A DNA stretch of 64,000 nucleotides from Geobacillus kaustophilus (GTDB taxonomy: Bacteria > Bacillota > Bacilli > Bacillales > Anoxybacillaceae), in NCBI RefSeq assembly GCF_000948285.1, contig NZ_JYBP01000003.1, forward strand, positions 1,364,001 to 1,428,000, in the 5' to 3' direction. Positions 53,271 through 62,843 of this stretch are shown piece by piece. Numbering within the stretch: position 1 is the first letter of the stretch; every line of letters begins with the position of its first letter. Under the pieces are notes generated by a model. It ran no database searches. It was not told the origin of the DNA and worked only from the letters and a program-made list of their open reading frames with translations. Made by a program: the position numbers and the translations under genes.

Positions 53271-54617
53271 CTATAACCCCTTCCCTACAGCTGGGGATAA
53301 TTTCACCAATATCGACTGATGGGGACCTAATTCAAATGCCAGTTGATGTTTAACTAATCCTAGATCCTCTTTGGCCCACAAATCCCTAGCCTTCATAGGT
53401 TCCATACATCCTAGATCTTTTAAAGAAACAGAAACAACTGATCGTTTTTCACTAATGTTAAACATGGCGACAAATTGATTTCCTTCAGCATCCTGTGAAG
53501 TCCAAACGACATGATCATTCTCCCGATATACTTGCCGTGCTCCGTAGCCATTTTGATGAACGTGTAATACTTCTTCATTTGTTAAAAGAGAAAGCGTCCA
53601 CTCATCATTATCTCTTAATTCACCGCCAAACATCAGCGGAGATCGAAAAATTATCCATAACGTCATCATCGTACGCTGTTCATCTTTGGTAAATCGGGTC
53701 ATACGGTCGGTACCACCGCCATCTACCGAACGAATGCCAATATGACCTAATGGCAGCATATCCGCATCGGGCCAATGCCCTGGACCAACAAGCTTGCACC
53801 ATTTATAGCATCGCTCAAACATATCATAAAGCAATTCCCATCGATCCCAGAAATCATCAGTCATTCGCCGCATATTCGCATTTTCCACAAACAACGTAGC
53901 ATGATCAAGTGGAGCTGGTCCAGGCGACAGGCTAAGAACCATAGGGCGTCCGCAGCGATCAATTGCCTTACGAATCATTTTGATTTCTTCCGTATGGGTA
54001 CCATAAAGTTTTGATGCAGCAATATCATCGACTTTTACAAAATCGACTCCCCATTGCGCATAAAGCTGAAATAAGGAATCGTAATAAGCCTGAGCTCCTT
54101 CTTTTCGATGGTCTACTCCATACATATCAGTGTTCCAAGGACAAATTGAGTTCGTATCCGCAATATCGCGTGCACCTACATTTGTCCCCAAAATTGGCGT
54201 ATTTTGATGAACAGCTTGACGTGGAATTCCCCGCATAATATGGATGCCAAACTTTAATCCAAGATTGTGGATGTAATCGGCCAATGGTTTAAATCCCTTT
54301 CCTCCCTTGGCTGATGGAAATCGATTTACCGCCGGCATTAAACGTGAATATTCATCCATTTCTAATGGGACAAACGGACGGTAAATCGACGAATTGGCGC
54401 CGGGTTCATACCACTGAATATCGACCACAACATATTCCCATCCAAATGGTTTTAAGTATTTTGCCATATATTCCGCATTCCCTTTTACTTCATCTTCCGT
54501 AACTGACGCCCCGTAACAATCCCAGCTATTCCATCCCATTGGTGGAGTTTTTGCCCACTGATAGTGATGCATACTTGCATCTCCTCTCTGCACATCCTTA
54601 TTAGAATAAGAGGACAT
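53271..54617 (-). CDS. abp: GH27 beta-L-arabinopyranosidase
   Basis: Retaining GH27 enzyme of 448 residues; cytoplasmic. The barrel begins with TPPMGWNSWDCYG, and nucleophile D197 lies in DFVKVDD; the acid/base is in MTDDFWDRW near 253-254. In alpha-galactosidases the strand reads D-D-C-W, but here it is VVVDIQWYE with Ile67, the replacement I recall as diagnostic for arabinopyranosidase activity in T-6 Abp. Two starts are possible: ATG 54617 with AGGGG at 7 bases gives the recalled length, and ATG 54572 with AGAGGAG at 8 bases gives 433 residues. The first is enclosed in a hairpin. It lies 67 bases after araA. Confidence 0.92.
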   Translation of the reverse strand: MSSYSNKDVQRGDASMHHYQWAKTPPMGWNSWDCYGASVTEDEVKGNAEYMAKYLKPFGWEYVVVDIQWYEPGANSSIYRPFVPLEMDEYSRLMPAVNRFPSAKGGKGFKPLADYIHNLGLKFGIHIMRGIPRQAVHQNTPILGTNVGARDIADTNSICPWNTDMYGVDHRKEGAQAYYDSLFQLYAQWGVDFVKVDDIAASKLYGTHTEEIKMIRKAIDRCGRPMVLSLSPGPAPLDHATLFVENANMRRMTDDFWDRWELLYDMFERCYKWCKLVGPGHWPDADMLPLGHIGIRSVDGGGTDRMTRFTKDEQRTMMTLWIIFRSPLMFGGELRDNDEWTLSLLTNEEVLHVHQNGYGARQVYRENDHVVWTSQDAEGNQFVAMFNISEKRSVVSVSLKDLGCMEPMKARDLWAKEDLGLVKHQLAFELGPHQSILVKLSPAVGKGL

Positions 54618-54646
54618 GAGCCCTCCCCTCAAGTCAGCCCATGTCC
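54612..54646 (-). promoter_or_regulatory. Hairpin enclosing the abp start codon
   Basis: In the RNA, GGACAUGGGC pairs with GCUCAUGUCC in a 10-bp stem with one G-U pair. The AUG of abp (54617) is in the 3' arm and the GGGGAGG ribosome site is in the 15-base loop. It could reduce initiation at the first start or protect the araA message. Confidence 0.5.
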
Positions 54647-54684
54647 CTGATGTCACGTCATATTACGGATCTGCACGTGAAATC

Positions 54685-56175
54685 TTACCGCCCCCGCCAA
54701 AACACTTCGTTCCATTTCAGTTCATTTTTGAAGGACGGGACGGACGTATGTTCATTGATCACGACGCATTCAATGCCGGCCATTTCCGCAAAGTCTTGCA
54801 ATTGTTCCGTTGTGACCGCAAACGAGAAGCACGTATGGTGGGCGCCGCCGGCTAAAATCCATGCTTCGGCCGAGTCGCGCAGCGACGGGCGCGGCTTCCA
54901 TAAAATGCGGGCGACTGGCAGTTTCGGCATGTTATGTTCCGGTTTTACCGCATCGACTTCATTGACGATGAGTCGGAAACGGTGCCCTAAATCGATCAAC
55001 GATGCATTGACCGCTGCACCCTCGCCGCCGTCAAACACAAGACGGGCCGGATCTTCTTTTCCACCGATGGAAAGCGGATGGACTTCGATTCGCGGCCGGG
55101 TCGCTGCAATAGTCGGGCATACTTCCAACATGTGGGCGCCGAGAATGAGTTCGTTTCCTGGCTCAAAATGGTACGTGTAGTCTTCCATAAACGACGTTCC
55201 TTTGCCGTCGGCCATGACTTTCATCAACCGGACGAGAGCAGCTGTTTTCCAATCGCCCTCGCCGCCAAAGCCATATCCTTCGGCCATCAACCGCTGAACC
55301 GCGAGCCCCGGAAGCTGCTTCATGCCATGCAAGTCCTCGAACGTCGTCGTGAAAGCGGTAAAGTTCCCATCCTGCAAAAAGGCTTTCAGCCCGAGTTCAA
55401 TCCGCGCCTGTTCACGAATTGATTCGCGAACGGGCCCTTCTTGGCGGCCGGCGGGTACAATGTCGTACAGCTCCTCGTATTCATCGAGCAACTCGTTCAC
55501 TTTTTGTTCAGAAACATCGCGGATGTATTGCACCAAATCCCCGATGCCATAGCCGTTGACCGACCAGCCGAATTGAATTTGCGCTCCGACTTTGTCCCCT
55601 TCCGTCACAGCCACTTCACGCATGTTGTCGCCAAAACGAGCCACTTTTAGGTTGCGGCTTTCCGCAAACGCGACAGCCGTCCGCATCCATTTCGCCAGCC
55701 GCTCGCGGACTTCTGGGTCTTCCCAGTGCCCGACCACCACTTTCCGGACCACGCCCATTCTCGCGCCGATAAATCCGTATTCCCGGTCACCGTGAGCCGA
55801 TTGGTTTAAGTTCATAAAGTCCATATCGATGCTGTCCCACGGAATATCACGGTTAAATTGAGTGTGAAGATGCAATAACGGTTTTCGCAGCTCCAAAAGG
55901 CCGCCAATCCACATCTTCGCTGGCGAGAATGTATGCATCCAAGTGATGACCCCAGCGCATTGTTCGCTCGCATTCGCCTCAAGGCAAACGCGCCGAATTT
56001 CCTCTGGCGTTGTGACAACTGATTTGAAAACAAGTGGGAACGGGAACACTGAATCTTGATTCAGCTCATTGACAATCATCATTGAATGCTCTTCAACTTG
56101 CTTTAATGCTTCTTCTCCGTACAAGTGCTGGCTTCCCGTTACAAACCAAAATTCATAAGGACGTAATGACAGCAT
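54685..56175 (-). CDS. araA: L-arabinose isomerase
   Basis: Converts L-arabinose to L-ribulose with a divalent metal; homohexamer in relatives. It has 496 residues, nearly the sequence I recall for thermophilic Geobacillus enzymes. Features are [12 protein letters not shown] near the start, [38 protein letters not shown] and [16 protein letters not shown], which holds metal-binding Glu. ATG at 56175 is chosen; an adjacent ATG 3 bases earlier lies too close to GGAGGAG. It is third in araD-araB-araA, 16 bases after araB. Confidence 0.97.
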   Translation of the reverse strand: MLSLRPYEFWFVTGSQHLYGEEALKQVEEHSMMIVNELNQDSVFPFPLVFKSVVTTPEEIRRVCLEANASEQCAGVITWMHTFSPAKMWIGGLLELRKPLLHLHTQFNRDIPWDSIDMDFMNLNQSAHGDREYGFIGARMGVVRKVVVGHWEDPEVRERLAKWMRTAVAFAESRNLKVARFGDNMREVAVTEGDKVGAQIQFGWSVNGYGIGDLVQYIRDVSEQKVNELLDEYEELYDIVPAGRQEGPVRESIREQARIELGLKAFLQDGNFTAFTTTFEDLHGMKQLPGLAVQRLMAEGYGFGGEGDWKTAALVRLMKVMADGKGTSFMEDYTYHFEPGNELILGAHMLEVCPTIAATRPRIEVHPLSIGGKEDPARLVFDGGEGAAVNASLIDLGHRFRLIVNEVDAVKPEHNMPKLPVARILWKPRPSLRDSAEAWILAGGAHHTCFSFAVTTEQLQDFAEMAGIECVVINEHTSVPSFKNELKWNEVFWRGR

Positions 56176-56191
56176 CATTGCTCCTCCCCGT

Positions 56192-57886
56192 TCACGATAA
56201 AGTCATAGATTCTTTCGCCGCTCGTGCGGTTTCTTTCCAATGTTTAAGCCGTTTCATGACATCGTTTTCCCCACGGCCGAAGTAGTCATGCAACTTCGTA
56301 TATTCTTGGTACAACTGCTCGTACATCGCGACATTCTCCGGAATCGGTTTGAACGTCTCTTCACGCACTTTTCCCATGTTTCGCGCCGCCTCAACGATTG
56401 ATTCATAACCGCCGTTCTCTTTGCCGGCCGCGACCGCCGCGAACATGGCAGCCCCCACTGCCGGGGTTTGCTTCGACGCCGCGATTTTGATCTCGCGGTT
56501 GGTCACATCGGCATAAATTTGCATGAGCAGCTTATTTTTTTGCGGCAATCCGCCGCATGCGTACAACTCGTCAACGTTGACACCGTTTTCAACAAACGCA
56601 TCAATAATTTTGCGCGTGCCAAAGGCCGTTGCTTCAAGCAGCGCACGGTAAATCTCTTCTGGTTTTGTCAGCAGTGTATATCCGACGATGAGCCCGGTTA
56701 AATCGGTATCGACCAACACGGAGCGGTTGCCGTTCCACCAGTCCAACGCAAGCAAACCAGTTTCTCCCGGTCGGTAGGCAGCAGCTCGTTTTTCCAGCCA
56801 CTCATGAACGCTGACTCCTTCTTTTTCTGCCGCTTCTTTCACATAAGCCGGAACGCCTTGTTCGACATACCAAGCAAAAATGTCCCCCACCGCCGACTGG
56901 CCGGCTTCGTAACCGAAATATCCGGGAATGATGCCGTCTTCCACAACGCCGCACATGCCTTCGACGTATTTTTCTTCTGTGCCCAGCAGCATATGGCAAA
57001 TCGAGGTTCCCATCGCCATCACCAGTTTGCCTGGCTCGACGACTCCGACGCCTGGTACGGCCGCATGGGCATCGACATTTCCGACGGCGACAGCTGTTCC
57101 CGGAAGGAGGCCCATCATAGCGGCCATTTCGTTCGTCAGCACGCCTGCTCTCGTACCAAGCGGAACGATCGGGCCGCGCAGTTTCGTTTCTGTTAAGTGT
57201 TCCAGCCGCGGATCAAGCGACCGAAAAAACTCCTTGCTTGGATAGCCGTCCTGTTTATGCCAAATGGACTTATAGCCCGCCGCACAGCTATTCCGGACGA
57301 TATTGCCGGTCATTTTGAAAATGACCCAATCAGTCGCCTCGAGGAAAAGATCAGTTTGTTCGTAAATCTCCGGATCTTCGTTTAGAATCTGCCAAATTTT
57401 CGCAATCATCCATTCGGATGAAATTTTTCCGCCGTATCTCGGCAAAAATGCTTCGCCTCGTTTGGCCGCAATTTCATTGAGCAAGTTCGCCTCATCTTGA
57501 GCGGCATGGTGCTTCCACAATTTCACCCAACTGTGCGGACGGTTCCTGAATTCTGGCTTTAGACAAAGCGGCTCGCCAGAAGCATCGACCGGCAGCATCG
57601 TGCATGAAGTAAAATCAATGCCGACCCCGATCACATCGGCTGGGTTGACCCCTGACTTTTGCAATACCGTCGGGACAGCGGTCGCCAATACTTCAATATA
57701 ATCAGCCGGGTGTTGCAGCGCCCAGTCTGGCTCGAGTTGTACGTTCGATTCCGGCAGCACTTCATCAATGACTCCATGAGGATACGGAGTGACATGGTCC
57801 GCAATTTCGTTTCCTTCTAGATCAACAAGAACCGCTCGTCCCGATTCGGTGCCATAGTCAATGCCAATGACATACTTTTTCCCCAT
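56192..57886 (-). CDS. araB: L-ribulokinase
   Basis: ATP-dependent phosphorylation of L-ribulose to L-ribulose 5-phosphate; FGGY-family kinase of 564 residues. Visible are [14 protein letters not shown] (phosphate loop), [39 protein letters not shown] and [18 protein letters not shown] at 57886 has GGGAGGGAG 7 bases upstream; the frame is open for 73 more codons inside araD and is not used. It lies 16 bases after araD and 16 before araA. Confidence 0.96.
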   Translation of the reverse strand: MGKKYVIGIDYGTESGRAVLVDLEGNEIADHVTPYPHGVIDEVLPESNVQLEPDWALQHPADYIEVLATAVPTVLQKSGVNPADVIGVGIDFTSCTMLPVDASGEPLCLKPEFRNRPHSWVKLWKHHAAQDEANLLNEIAAKRGEAFLPRYGGKISSEWMIAKIWQILNEDPEIYEQTDLFLEATDWVIFKMTGNIVRNSCAAGYKSIWHKQDGYPSKEFFRSLDPRLEHLTETKLRGPIVPLGTRAGVLTNEMAAMMGLLPGTAVAVGNVDAHAAVPGVGVVEPGKLVMAMGTSICHMLLGTEEKYVEGMCGVVEDGIIPGYFGYEAGQSAVGDIFAWYVEQGVPAYVKEAAEKEGVSVHEWLEKRAAAYRPGETGLLALDWWNGNRSVLVDTDLTGLIVGYTLLTKPEEIYRALLEATAFGTRKIIDAFVENGVNVDELYACGGLPQKNKLLMQIYADVTNREIKIAASKQTPAVGAAMFAAVAAGKENGGYESIVEAARNMGKVREETFKPIPENVAMYEQLYQEYTKLHDYFGRGENDVMKRLKHWKETARAAKESMTLS

Positions 57887-57902
57887 CTCGGTCTCCCTCC
57901 CT

Positions 57903-58589
57903 TTACTGCCCATAGTAAGCGTTTGCGCCATGCTTGCGCAAATAGTGGCGATCAAGCAACGTTTGGCTGATCGGCTTTGCATTTGGATTGAGCATGTACG
58001 TTCTTGCCGCCATTTTCGCCACTTCTTCCAAGACAACGGCATTATGAACGGCGTTCGCTGGATCTTTGCCCCAAGCAAACGGGCCATGGCCGTGCACCAA
58101 AACACCTGGCATTTGCAACGGGTCGAGAAAGCGGAACGTTTCCGTAATGACCTTTCCAGTCTCTAGTTCATAGGCTCCTTGAATTTCTTCATTGGTCATT
58201 GGACGGGTGCACGGAATTTCCCCATAAAAATAGTCTGCGTGTGTCGTTCCTAATGCCGGAATTCCTTTTCCGGCCTGCGCCCAAACAGTCGCCCAAGTCG
58301 AATGGGTATGAACAATTCCTCCGATCCCCGGAAATTGCTTATACAACCAAAGATGGGTAGGGGTGTCCGACGACGGTTTTAAGTCCCCTTCCACCACATT
58401 TCCAGTTAAATCCACGACCACCATATCATCAATGGTCAACTTGTCATACGCCACCCCGCTTGGCTTAATGACAACCAACCCGCGCTCCCGATCAATCCCG
58501 CTCACATTTCCCCACGTAAACGTCACGAGGCGGTATTGCGGGAGCTGCAGGTTGGCCTCTAATACGGCTCGTTTCAATTCCTCAAGCAT
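57903..58589 (-). CDS. araD: L-ribulose-5-phosphate 4-epimerase
   Basis: Epimerises L-ribulose 5-phosphate to D-xylulose 5-phosphate, joining the arabinose and xylose routes. It has 228 residues of the class II aldolase fold with a zinc site: [13 protein letters not shown] and the later His of [12 protein letters not shown], plus [16 protein letters not shown] and [14 protein letters not shown] at 58589 follows GGAGTGGAGG. It is the first gene of the ara operon, about 40 bases after the predicted start of transcription, with an AraR box in the promoter. Confidence 0.95.
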   Translation of the reverse strand: MLEELKRAVLEANLQLPQYRLVTFTWGNVSGIDRERGLVVIKPSGVAYDKLTIDDMVVVDLTGNVVEGDLKPSSDTPTHLWLYKQFPGIGGIVHTHSTWATVWAQAGKGIPALGTTHADYFYGEIPCTRPMTNEEIQGAYELETGKVITETFRFLDPLQMPGVLVHGHGPFAWGKDPANAVHNAVVLEEVAKMAARTYMLNPNAKPISQTLLDRHYLRKHGANAYYGQ

Positions 58590-58627
58590 CAGCCTCCACT
58601 CCCTCTATAAAAAAACTCCTCACCTCC

Positions 58628-58656
58628 ATTATATTATTGTACGTACAATTTTTCTA
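58628..58656 (-). promoter_or_regulatory. araDBA promoter (-35 TAGAAA, 17-base spacer, -10 TATAAT)
   Basis: Minus strand TAGAAA (58651-58656) and TATAAT (58628-58633), 17 bases apart; the AraR box fills the spacer. Confidence 0.65.
58635..58650. promoter_or_regulatory. AraR operator of araDBA
   Basis: Contains the perfect 14-bp palindrome ATTGTACGTACAAT. A poor half-site CGTACA lies 32 bp upstream (58674-58679). Confidence 0.8.
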
Positions 58657-58683
58657 TAACTTTTTTGATTCCTCGTACATTTT

Positions 58684-59778
58684 TTAAATTTCCTTTGTTG
58701 AGTTACGGACAATTAGCTCTGGTCGATAAATGATATCGCCAATTTTATCGACTGATCGTTGTTCGATCATTTGAATGAGCATCTCAGCCGCTTGAACGCC
58801 CATTTCTGTTTTCGGATGGCGAATCGTCGTCAATTTCACCTCCGTCGCTGTCGCAAACGTCGAGTCATCAAACCCTACAATCGAAAGATCATCGGGAACT
58901 GACAGCCCTTGTTGGCGAATGACTTCAAGAAGCAAAATCGCCAGCTCATCGTTGTAGCACACAAAGGCTGTCGGGCGCTCCTCTTTCGGCCGTTGCAAAA
59001 ACTCCCGCGCCACCTCAAGCGGCTTTGTCCATTTCTCCTCTGTTGCGTAGGAAAGAAGATACTCCGTGGCCACAGGCACCTCGTGTTGCTGATGGGCGCG
59101 AATAAAGCCGCGCAAACGATCCACCCCTTGCAAATCGTCAGTTTTAAAGAAACCGGCAATTCGGCGATGCCCTAAACGAATGAGATGATCAGTCAATAAA
59201 AATCCTCCCTGCTCATCGTCCATTTTCACGCATGGACAGCTCACTTCCAAATAACGGGCGTTAATCATGACATACGGGATGTGAAGGTTGTTGAGCGACA
59301 AGTAATAGCCAAGGTTCGGATTCCCTTGCGCGCTTTTAGTCGGCTCGATGATCAGTCCGCTCAACGGCTCCCGGATCATCTCCTCAAGCTGCTCTTTCTC
59401 TCTCTGTTTATCGTTATTCGTGCTGGCAAGCAAAAGACGGTATCCTTTTTCCCGCAGCGTCTCCTCCGCTCCTCGGACGATATGGGGAAAAATATAATCG
59501 GAAATATAGGTCGTTACGATTCCGATCGTTTTCGTATCCACCTGTTCTTTCGGCTTCGGTCGGGACACAAATGTGCCGCTCCCTTGGATTTTGTACAGCC
59601 ATCCTTCCTTCTCGAGTTCTCCCAGCGCTTGCCGAACGGTATGTCGGCTTAGTTGAAACTGGTTGGCGATCTCATGCTCGGTCGGAATTTTCTCATCCGG
59701 CTTCATTTGTCCGGAAATGATCCAAGATAAAATTTCTTGTTTTAATTGCAGATATTTCGGCAGCGTTTTCTCCTTCAT
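58684..59778 (-). CDS. araR: Arabinose-responsive repressor (GntR DNA-binding, LacI-type sensor)
   Basis: Repressor of 364 residues with two joined modules. A GntR winged helix lies at about 1-75 (IPTEHEIANQFQLSRHTVRQAL, key SRHTVR). A LacI/periplasmic-like sensor covers about 80-360 (TIGIVTTYISDYIFPHIVRG, DDEQGGFLLTDHLI, IVGFDDS and TTIRHPKTEMGVQAAEML). This chimeric layout is characteristic of AraR. ATG at 59778 has GAGG 6 bases upstream; the frame opens 11 codons earlier without a site. The gene has its own promoter with an AraR-like box, so autoregulation is likely. Its targets here are the boxes before araD, abf and abnE. Confidence 0.93.
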   Translation of the reverse strand: MKEKTLPKYLQLKQEILSWIISGQMKPDEKIPTEHEIANQFQLSRHTVRQALGELEKEGWLYKIQGSGTFVSRPKPKEQVDTKTIGIVTTYISDYIFPHIVRGAEETLREKGYRLLLASTNNDKQREKEQLEEMIREPLSGLIIEPTKSAQGNPNLGYYLSLNNLHIPYVMINARYLEVSCPCVKMDDEQGGFLLTDHLIRLGHRRIAGFFKTDDLQGVDRLRGFIRAHQQHEVPVATEYLLSYATEEKWTKPLEVAREFLQRPKEERPTAFVCYNDELAILLLEVIRQQGLSVPDDLSIVGFDDSTFATATEVKLTTIRHPKTEMGVQAAEMLIQMIEQRSVDKIGDIIYRPELIVRNSTKEI

Positions 59779-59820
59779 AGTCCACCTCAACGATAAAATA
59801 ATGAGATACAAATTAATTTT

Positions 59821-59851
59821 ATTATAACAGTTTTTATTTGTCCGTATCTAT
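59821..59851 (-). promoter_or_regulatory. araR promoter and AraR-like box
   Basis: Minus strand -10 TATAAT (59821-59826) with a weak TAGATA 18 bases upstream. The box ATTTGTCCGTATCTAT (59836-59851) matches 12 of 16 AraR positions and overlaps the upstream promoter part. Confidence 0.5.
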
Positions 59852-60033
59852 TGTTATAATCTCAAGAAAGAAGCAAACATTTCATCCATTCCTTCTTCCA
59901 TGGCCTTGCGGGGTCGTTTTCGTTAAGTTCATTGAATTGGATGGTAGAGTTCAACAATGCTCCCGTCTTTCTCTCAATCACGTCATAGGAGCACTTCGGA
60001 ATTTGAAATGCAATGTTTTTCCAAATTTACGCA
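59852..60033. other. Spacer between araR and the pcp terminator
   Basis: No gene is supported. An open minus-strand frame of about 55 codons (59862-60029) lacks a start codon with ribosome site and matches nothing I know. Confidence 0.4.
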
Positions 60034-60093
60034 CAAAAATCCCCTTTTCTCCACTAGGAATGAGAGAAAACCACCCAATGGAAAAAAGGGGAT
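60034..60093 (-). terminator. Terminator after pcp
   Basis: ATCCCCTTTT (60039-60048) pairs with AAAAGGGGAT (60084-60093); on the minus strand TTTTTGTG follows the 3' arm. The 35-base loop can form a second small stem (TTTTCTC with GAGAGAAAA). Confidence 0.65.
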
Positions 60094-60111
60094 GAAAAAC
60101 AAAATAACGAA

Positions 60112-60714
60112 CTACTCCAACTCCTCAATCATCGACACAACCGCATTCCACAAATCCTTATGCGACCAACTCGGGAGAGTCGGACGCCGAACGGCAAGCT
60201 CGTGAGAGGCAGGGAGGTGGACAAAGCCAGCCTGCACGGACAAATTTTCACTGCTTATTTTATGCAAGACAGAATACATGACATGGTTGCACAAATACGT
60301 TCCTGCCGTATTAGAAATTTGCGCAGGGTATCCCCGCTCATTCAGGACATTGACAAACCGGCGGATCGGCAATGTAGAGAAATAAGCTGCTGGTCCGTCT
60401 TCGACAATGGGCTCATCTTGCACATGTATTCCACGGTTATCCGGCCCTCCGTCTTGACAATTGATTGCTACTCGTTCGGGGGTGATTTTTGTACGACCGG
60501 CAGCGAGACCGAGCGACATAACGACATCCGGTTGGATTTGTTCCAGGTGCTCTAAACAGCGCAAGGACGACTGCGAAAAGTCAACCGGAAGCACGCGGCC
60601 GTAAACCTGATACTTTCCAATCTCCATTCCGTCCAGTTCTGTCGCAATTCGTTCCGTTGGGTTAATAGGAAATTCCAAAAAAGGTTCAAACCCTGTTAAT
60701 AACAGCTTTTTCAT
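60112..60714 (-). CDS. pcp: Pyrrolidone-carboxylate peptidase (pyroglutamyl peptidase I)
   Basis: Cysteine peptidase that removes N-terminal pyroglutamate from peptides; cytoplasmic, 200 residues against a usual 200-215. The start is typical, KKLLLTGFEPFLEFPINPTE (key TGFEPF). The catalytic Glu is in ITPERVAIN, Cys in NTAGTYLCNHVMY and His in FVHLPASHE. ATG at 60714 has GGAGGG 9 bases upstream. It lies downstream of the Opp-type transporter genes on the same strand, separated by a small membrane protein gene, which suggests a joint role in peptide use. Confidence 0.94.
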   Translation of the reverse strand: MKKLLLTGFEPFLEFPINPTERIATELDGMEIGKYQVYGRVLPVDFSQSSLRCLEHLEQIQPDVVMSLGLAAGRTKITPERVAINCQDGGPDNRGIHVQDEPIVEDGPAAYFSTLPIRRFVNVLNERGYPAQISNTAGTYLCNHVMYSVLHKISSENLSVQAGFVHLPASHELAVRRPTLPSWSHKDLWNAVVSMIEELE

Positions 60715-60748
60715 TAAGAATATCCCTCCCAACGCTAAACGTTTCAGT

Positions 60749-61120
60749 TTAATAGTAGAAAAATAAATAAGTCAGGGATATGAATAAACATCCTGTGCCC
60801 GTGCCAAGCAAAACAGTTTTGATGCGATCCGTCGTTCGATTTTTCCAATCCTTCAACCAAACATCATTTGCCCACTTTTCTTCTTCCCGAATCAACATCT
60901 TTGGTTTCGGCACTATCCATCGGTATAGTTGCTGAAAGCCTTGGAAAAAAGGGCGGAAAAAACCGGTTTGATGAACAAACAACGCCGCTTCCAGCGCCAA
61001 TAACGTAAGGCCCAACAAAAAACACTCGTTAATGAAAACAAGTGCACTCATCTCATAAAATCGTTTTATGCATAACAAAACAGCGATCGTACAAAAACTA
61101 GCCACGAAGTACAGCGCCAT
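60749..61120 (-). CDS. Small membrane protein, DUF3899-like
   Basis: A 123-residue protein with three hydrophobic segments: about 2-18, 27-50 and 105-122. The middle part is soluble and charged (PKPKMLIREEEKWANDVWLKDWK). The pattern resembles the DUF3899 family of Bacillus membrane proteins, often found near oligopeptide transporters. ATG at 61120 follows AAGGAGGGGGAG. It lies 70 bases after the binding-protein gene, past a terminator, and 34 before pcp. Function unknown. Confidence 0.7.
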   Translation of the reverse strand: MALYFVASFCTIAVLLCIKRFYEMSALVFINECFLLGLTLLALEAALFVHQTGFFRPFFQGFQQLYRWIVPKPKMLIREEEKWANDVWLKDWKNRTTDRIKTVLLGTGTGCLFISLTYLFFYY

Positions 61121-61138
61121 GCTCCCCCTCCTTACGGA

Positions 61139-61180
61139 GAAAAAGAGGAAGAATTATCCATATTAGGAATAATTCTTCCC
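61139..61180 (-). terminator. Terminator after the peptide-binding protein gene
   Basis: GGAAGAATTATCC (61148-61160) pairs with GGAATAATTCTTCC (61167-61180), 6-base loop; on the minus strand TCTTTTTC follows. It would end most oppA transcripts. Confidence 0.75.
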
Positions 61181-61190
61181 CTTATTTATC

Positions 61191-62816
61191 TTACTCCGCT
61201 ACTTTTTTCGCCCAGCGCACATCCGGATAACGGTTGACAGGATAGACAATGCCTTTGAATTTCGGCGACGTTAAATAATTTTGCGAATAGAAATAAACAG
61301 GGATAAACGGCAAATCCGTCATTAATACTTTTTCCGCTTCATGGAGGAGTTCATATCGTTTCTGGTCATCTTGTTCTACTTTCGCTTTGGCCATCAAATC
61401 ATCAAATCGCTTGTTTACCCAGTTCGTGCGGTTGTTCGGGCTGTCACCTAAGTAGTAATCCAAAATCACTGTCGGGTCAACAAACACACCGACCCAACCC
61501 ATGCGGGCCATTTGGAAATTGGACTGCTGTGTCGTTTCCAAGTATGTTTTCCATTCTTGGTTGGCCAGTTTCACTTTCACGCCAAGGTTCGTTTTCAACA
61601 TTTCTTGAACAGCTTCAGCAATTTTTTTATGGTTCTCGGCGGTATTATACATTAGCGTGACTTCTGGAAGCTTTGTCCATCCTTCTTCCTTCATACCTTC
61701 TTCCAATAACTGTTTCGCTTCTTTGACGTTCTCTTCAAAATAAGAACCGCCCACTTCGCGGAAATCGCCTTTCGGAGTATTGACACCGTATGGTACGAAG
61801 GCATAAGCCGGTTTTTCACCAGATTTGGTAATATTTTTGACAATTGCCTCCCGATCAATGGCCATGGCAAAAGCGCGGCGAATTTTTGCGTTCGTAAACG
61901 GTGGTTTGTCTACATTCAGCATAAACATATACGTACCAAAGTATGGAGTGATTTTAAACTCCTTATTATTTTTTTCTTGGTCAATGACGTCAGTCGGCAA
62001 GGTGTCAATTAAGTCAAGCTCCCCTGTTTTATACATTTGATAGTATGTCGTCGCATCATTGACCATCTTCCATGTTACCTTTTGCATATTAATTTGATCT
62101 TTGTTCCAATAATGTTCATTCTTTTCGATGACAACTTCACTATTATGCTTCCATTCTGTCAAACGATAAGCCCCGTTGCTTACATATCCTTTTGCGTCCG
62201 CTGCCCATTTCGGGTTCGATTCAACGAGAGATTTTTTCACTGGATAAAATGTCCACATGGTCAGCAATTTATCAAAATATCCCAACGGTGCTTTTAATTC
62301 CACTTGGAATGTTTTGTCATCCAACGCCTTAATCCCTACCTGATCCGCGCTTCCCTTTCCTTTGTTATATTCTTCGGCCCCCTTGATGTAATACATATAA
62401 AAAGCGAACGGGCTCCCTGTCTTCGGATCAAGCACACGTTTCCAAGCGTATTCAAAGTCATAGGCCGTGACTGGATCACCGTCAGACCATTTTGCATCCT
62501 CACGAATCGTAAACGTATACGTTTTTCCATCTTCTGATATTTTTACATCACTTGCGGCTCCTAATACAGGCTCTCCTTTTTGATTTTTCGTATACAATCC
62601 TTCAAATAGGTGGTCGATCACCCATCCCGACGTCGTATCCGATGCGATAGCAGGGTCTAAGCTAGGCGGCTCGGTCTTTGCATTCAACGTAATTTCCTGC
62701 TTAATATTCTTGGTCGCCTCGCCTCCTTCATTTGACGGCGTTTCATTGCCGCAACCGGCGAGCGCCGTTGAAACGAATAGCAACAACACCAATACAGTTA
62801 GAAGACTTCTTTTCAT
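61191..62816 (-). CDS. oppA: Oligopeptide-binding lipoprotein of ABC transporter
   Basis: Peptide-binding lipoprotein (SBP family 5, DppE/OppA), 541 residues. The signal ends in the lipobox ALAGC with Cys22. Typical motifs are EPPSLDPAIASDTTSGWV, LFEGLYTKN, YTFTIREDAKWSDGDPVTAYDFEYAWKRVLDP (key KWSDG and AYDFEYAW) and SNGAYRLTEW. ATG at 62816 follows GGGAGGATC. It follows oppF by 27 bases and is followed by a terminator. Peptide specificity cannot be read from the sequence. The general OppA name is used for the family. Confidence 0.92.
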   Translation of the reverse strand: MKRSLLTVLVLLLFVSTALAGCGNETPSNEGGEATKNIKQEITLNAKTEPPSLDPAIASDTTSGWVIDHLFEGLYTKNQKGEPVLGAASDVKISEDGKTYTFTIREDAKWSDGDPVTAYDFEYAWKRVLDPKTGSPFAFYMYYIKGAEEYNKGKGSADQVGIKALDDKTFQVELKAPLGYFDKLLTMWTFYPVKKSLVESNPKWAADAKGYVSNGAYRLTEWKHNSEVVIEKNEHYWNKDQINMQKVTWKMVNDATTYYQMYKTGELDLIDTLPTDVIDQEKNNKEFKITPYFGTYMFMLNVDKPPFTNAKIRRAFAMAIDREAIVKNITKSGEKPAYAFVPYGVNTPKGDFREVGGSYFEENVKEAKQLLEEGMKEEGWTKLPEVTLMYNTAENHKKIAEAVQEMLKTNLGVKVKLANQEWKTYLETTQQSNFQMARMGWVGVFVDPTVILDYYLGDSPNNRTNWVNKRFDDLMAKAKVEQDDQKRYELLHEAEKVLMTDLPFIPVYFYSQNYLTSPKFKGIVYPVNRYPDVRWAKKVAE

Positions 62817-62843
62817 CCTTGATTGATCCTCCCTTGAATATTT

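Noticed and set aside
59862-60029. Minus-strand open frame of about 55 codons between pcp and araR
   Set aside because: It begins directly after a stop without a start or ribosome site and matches no family I know.
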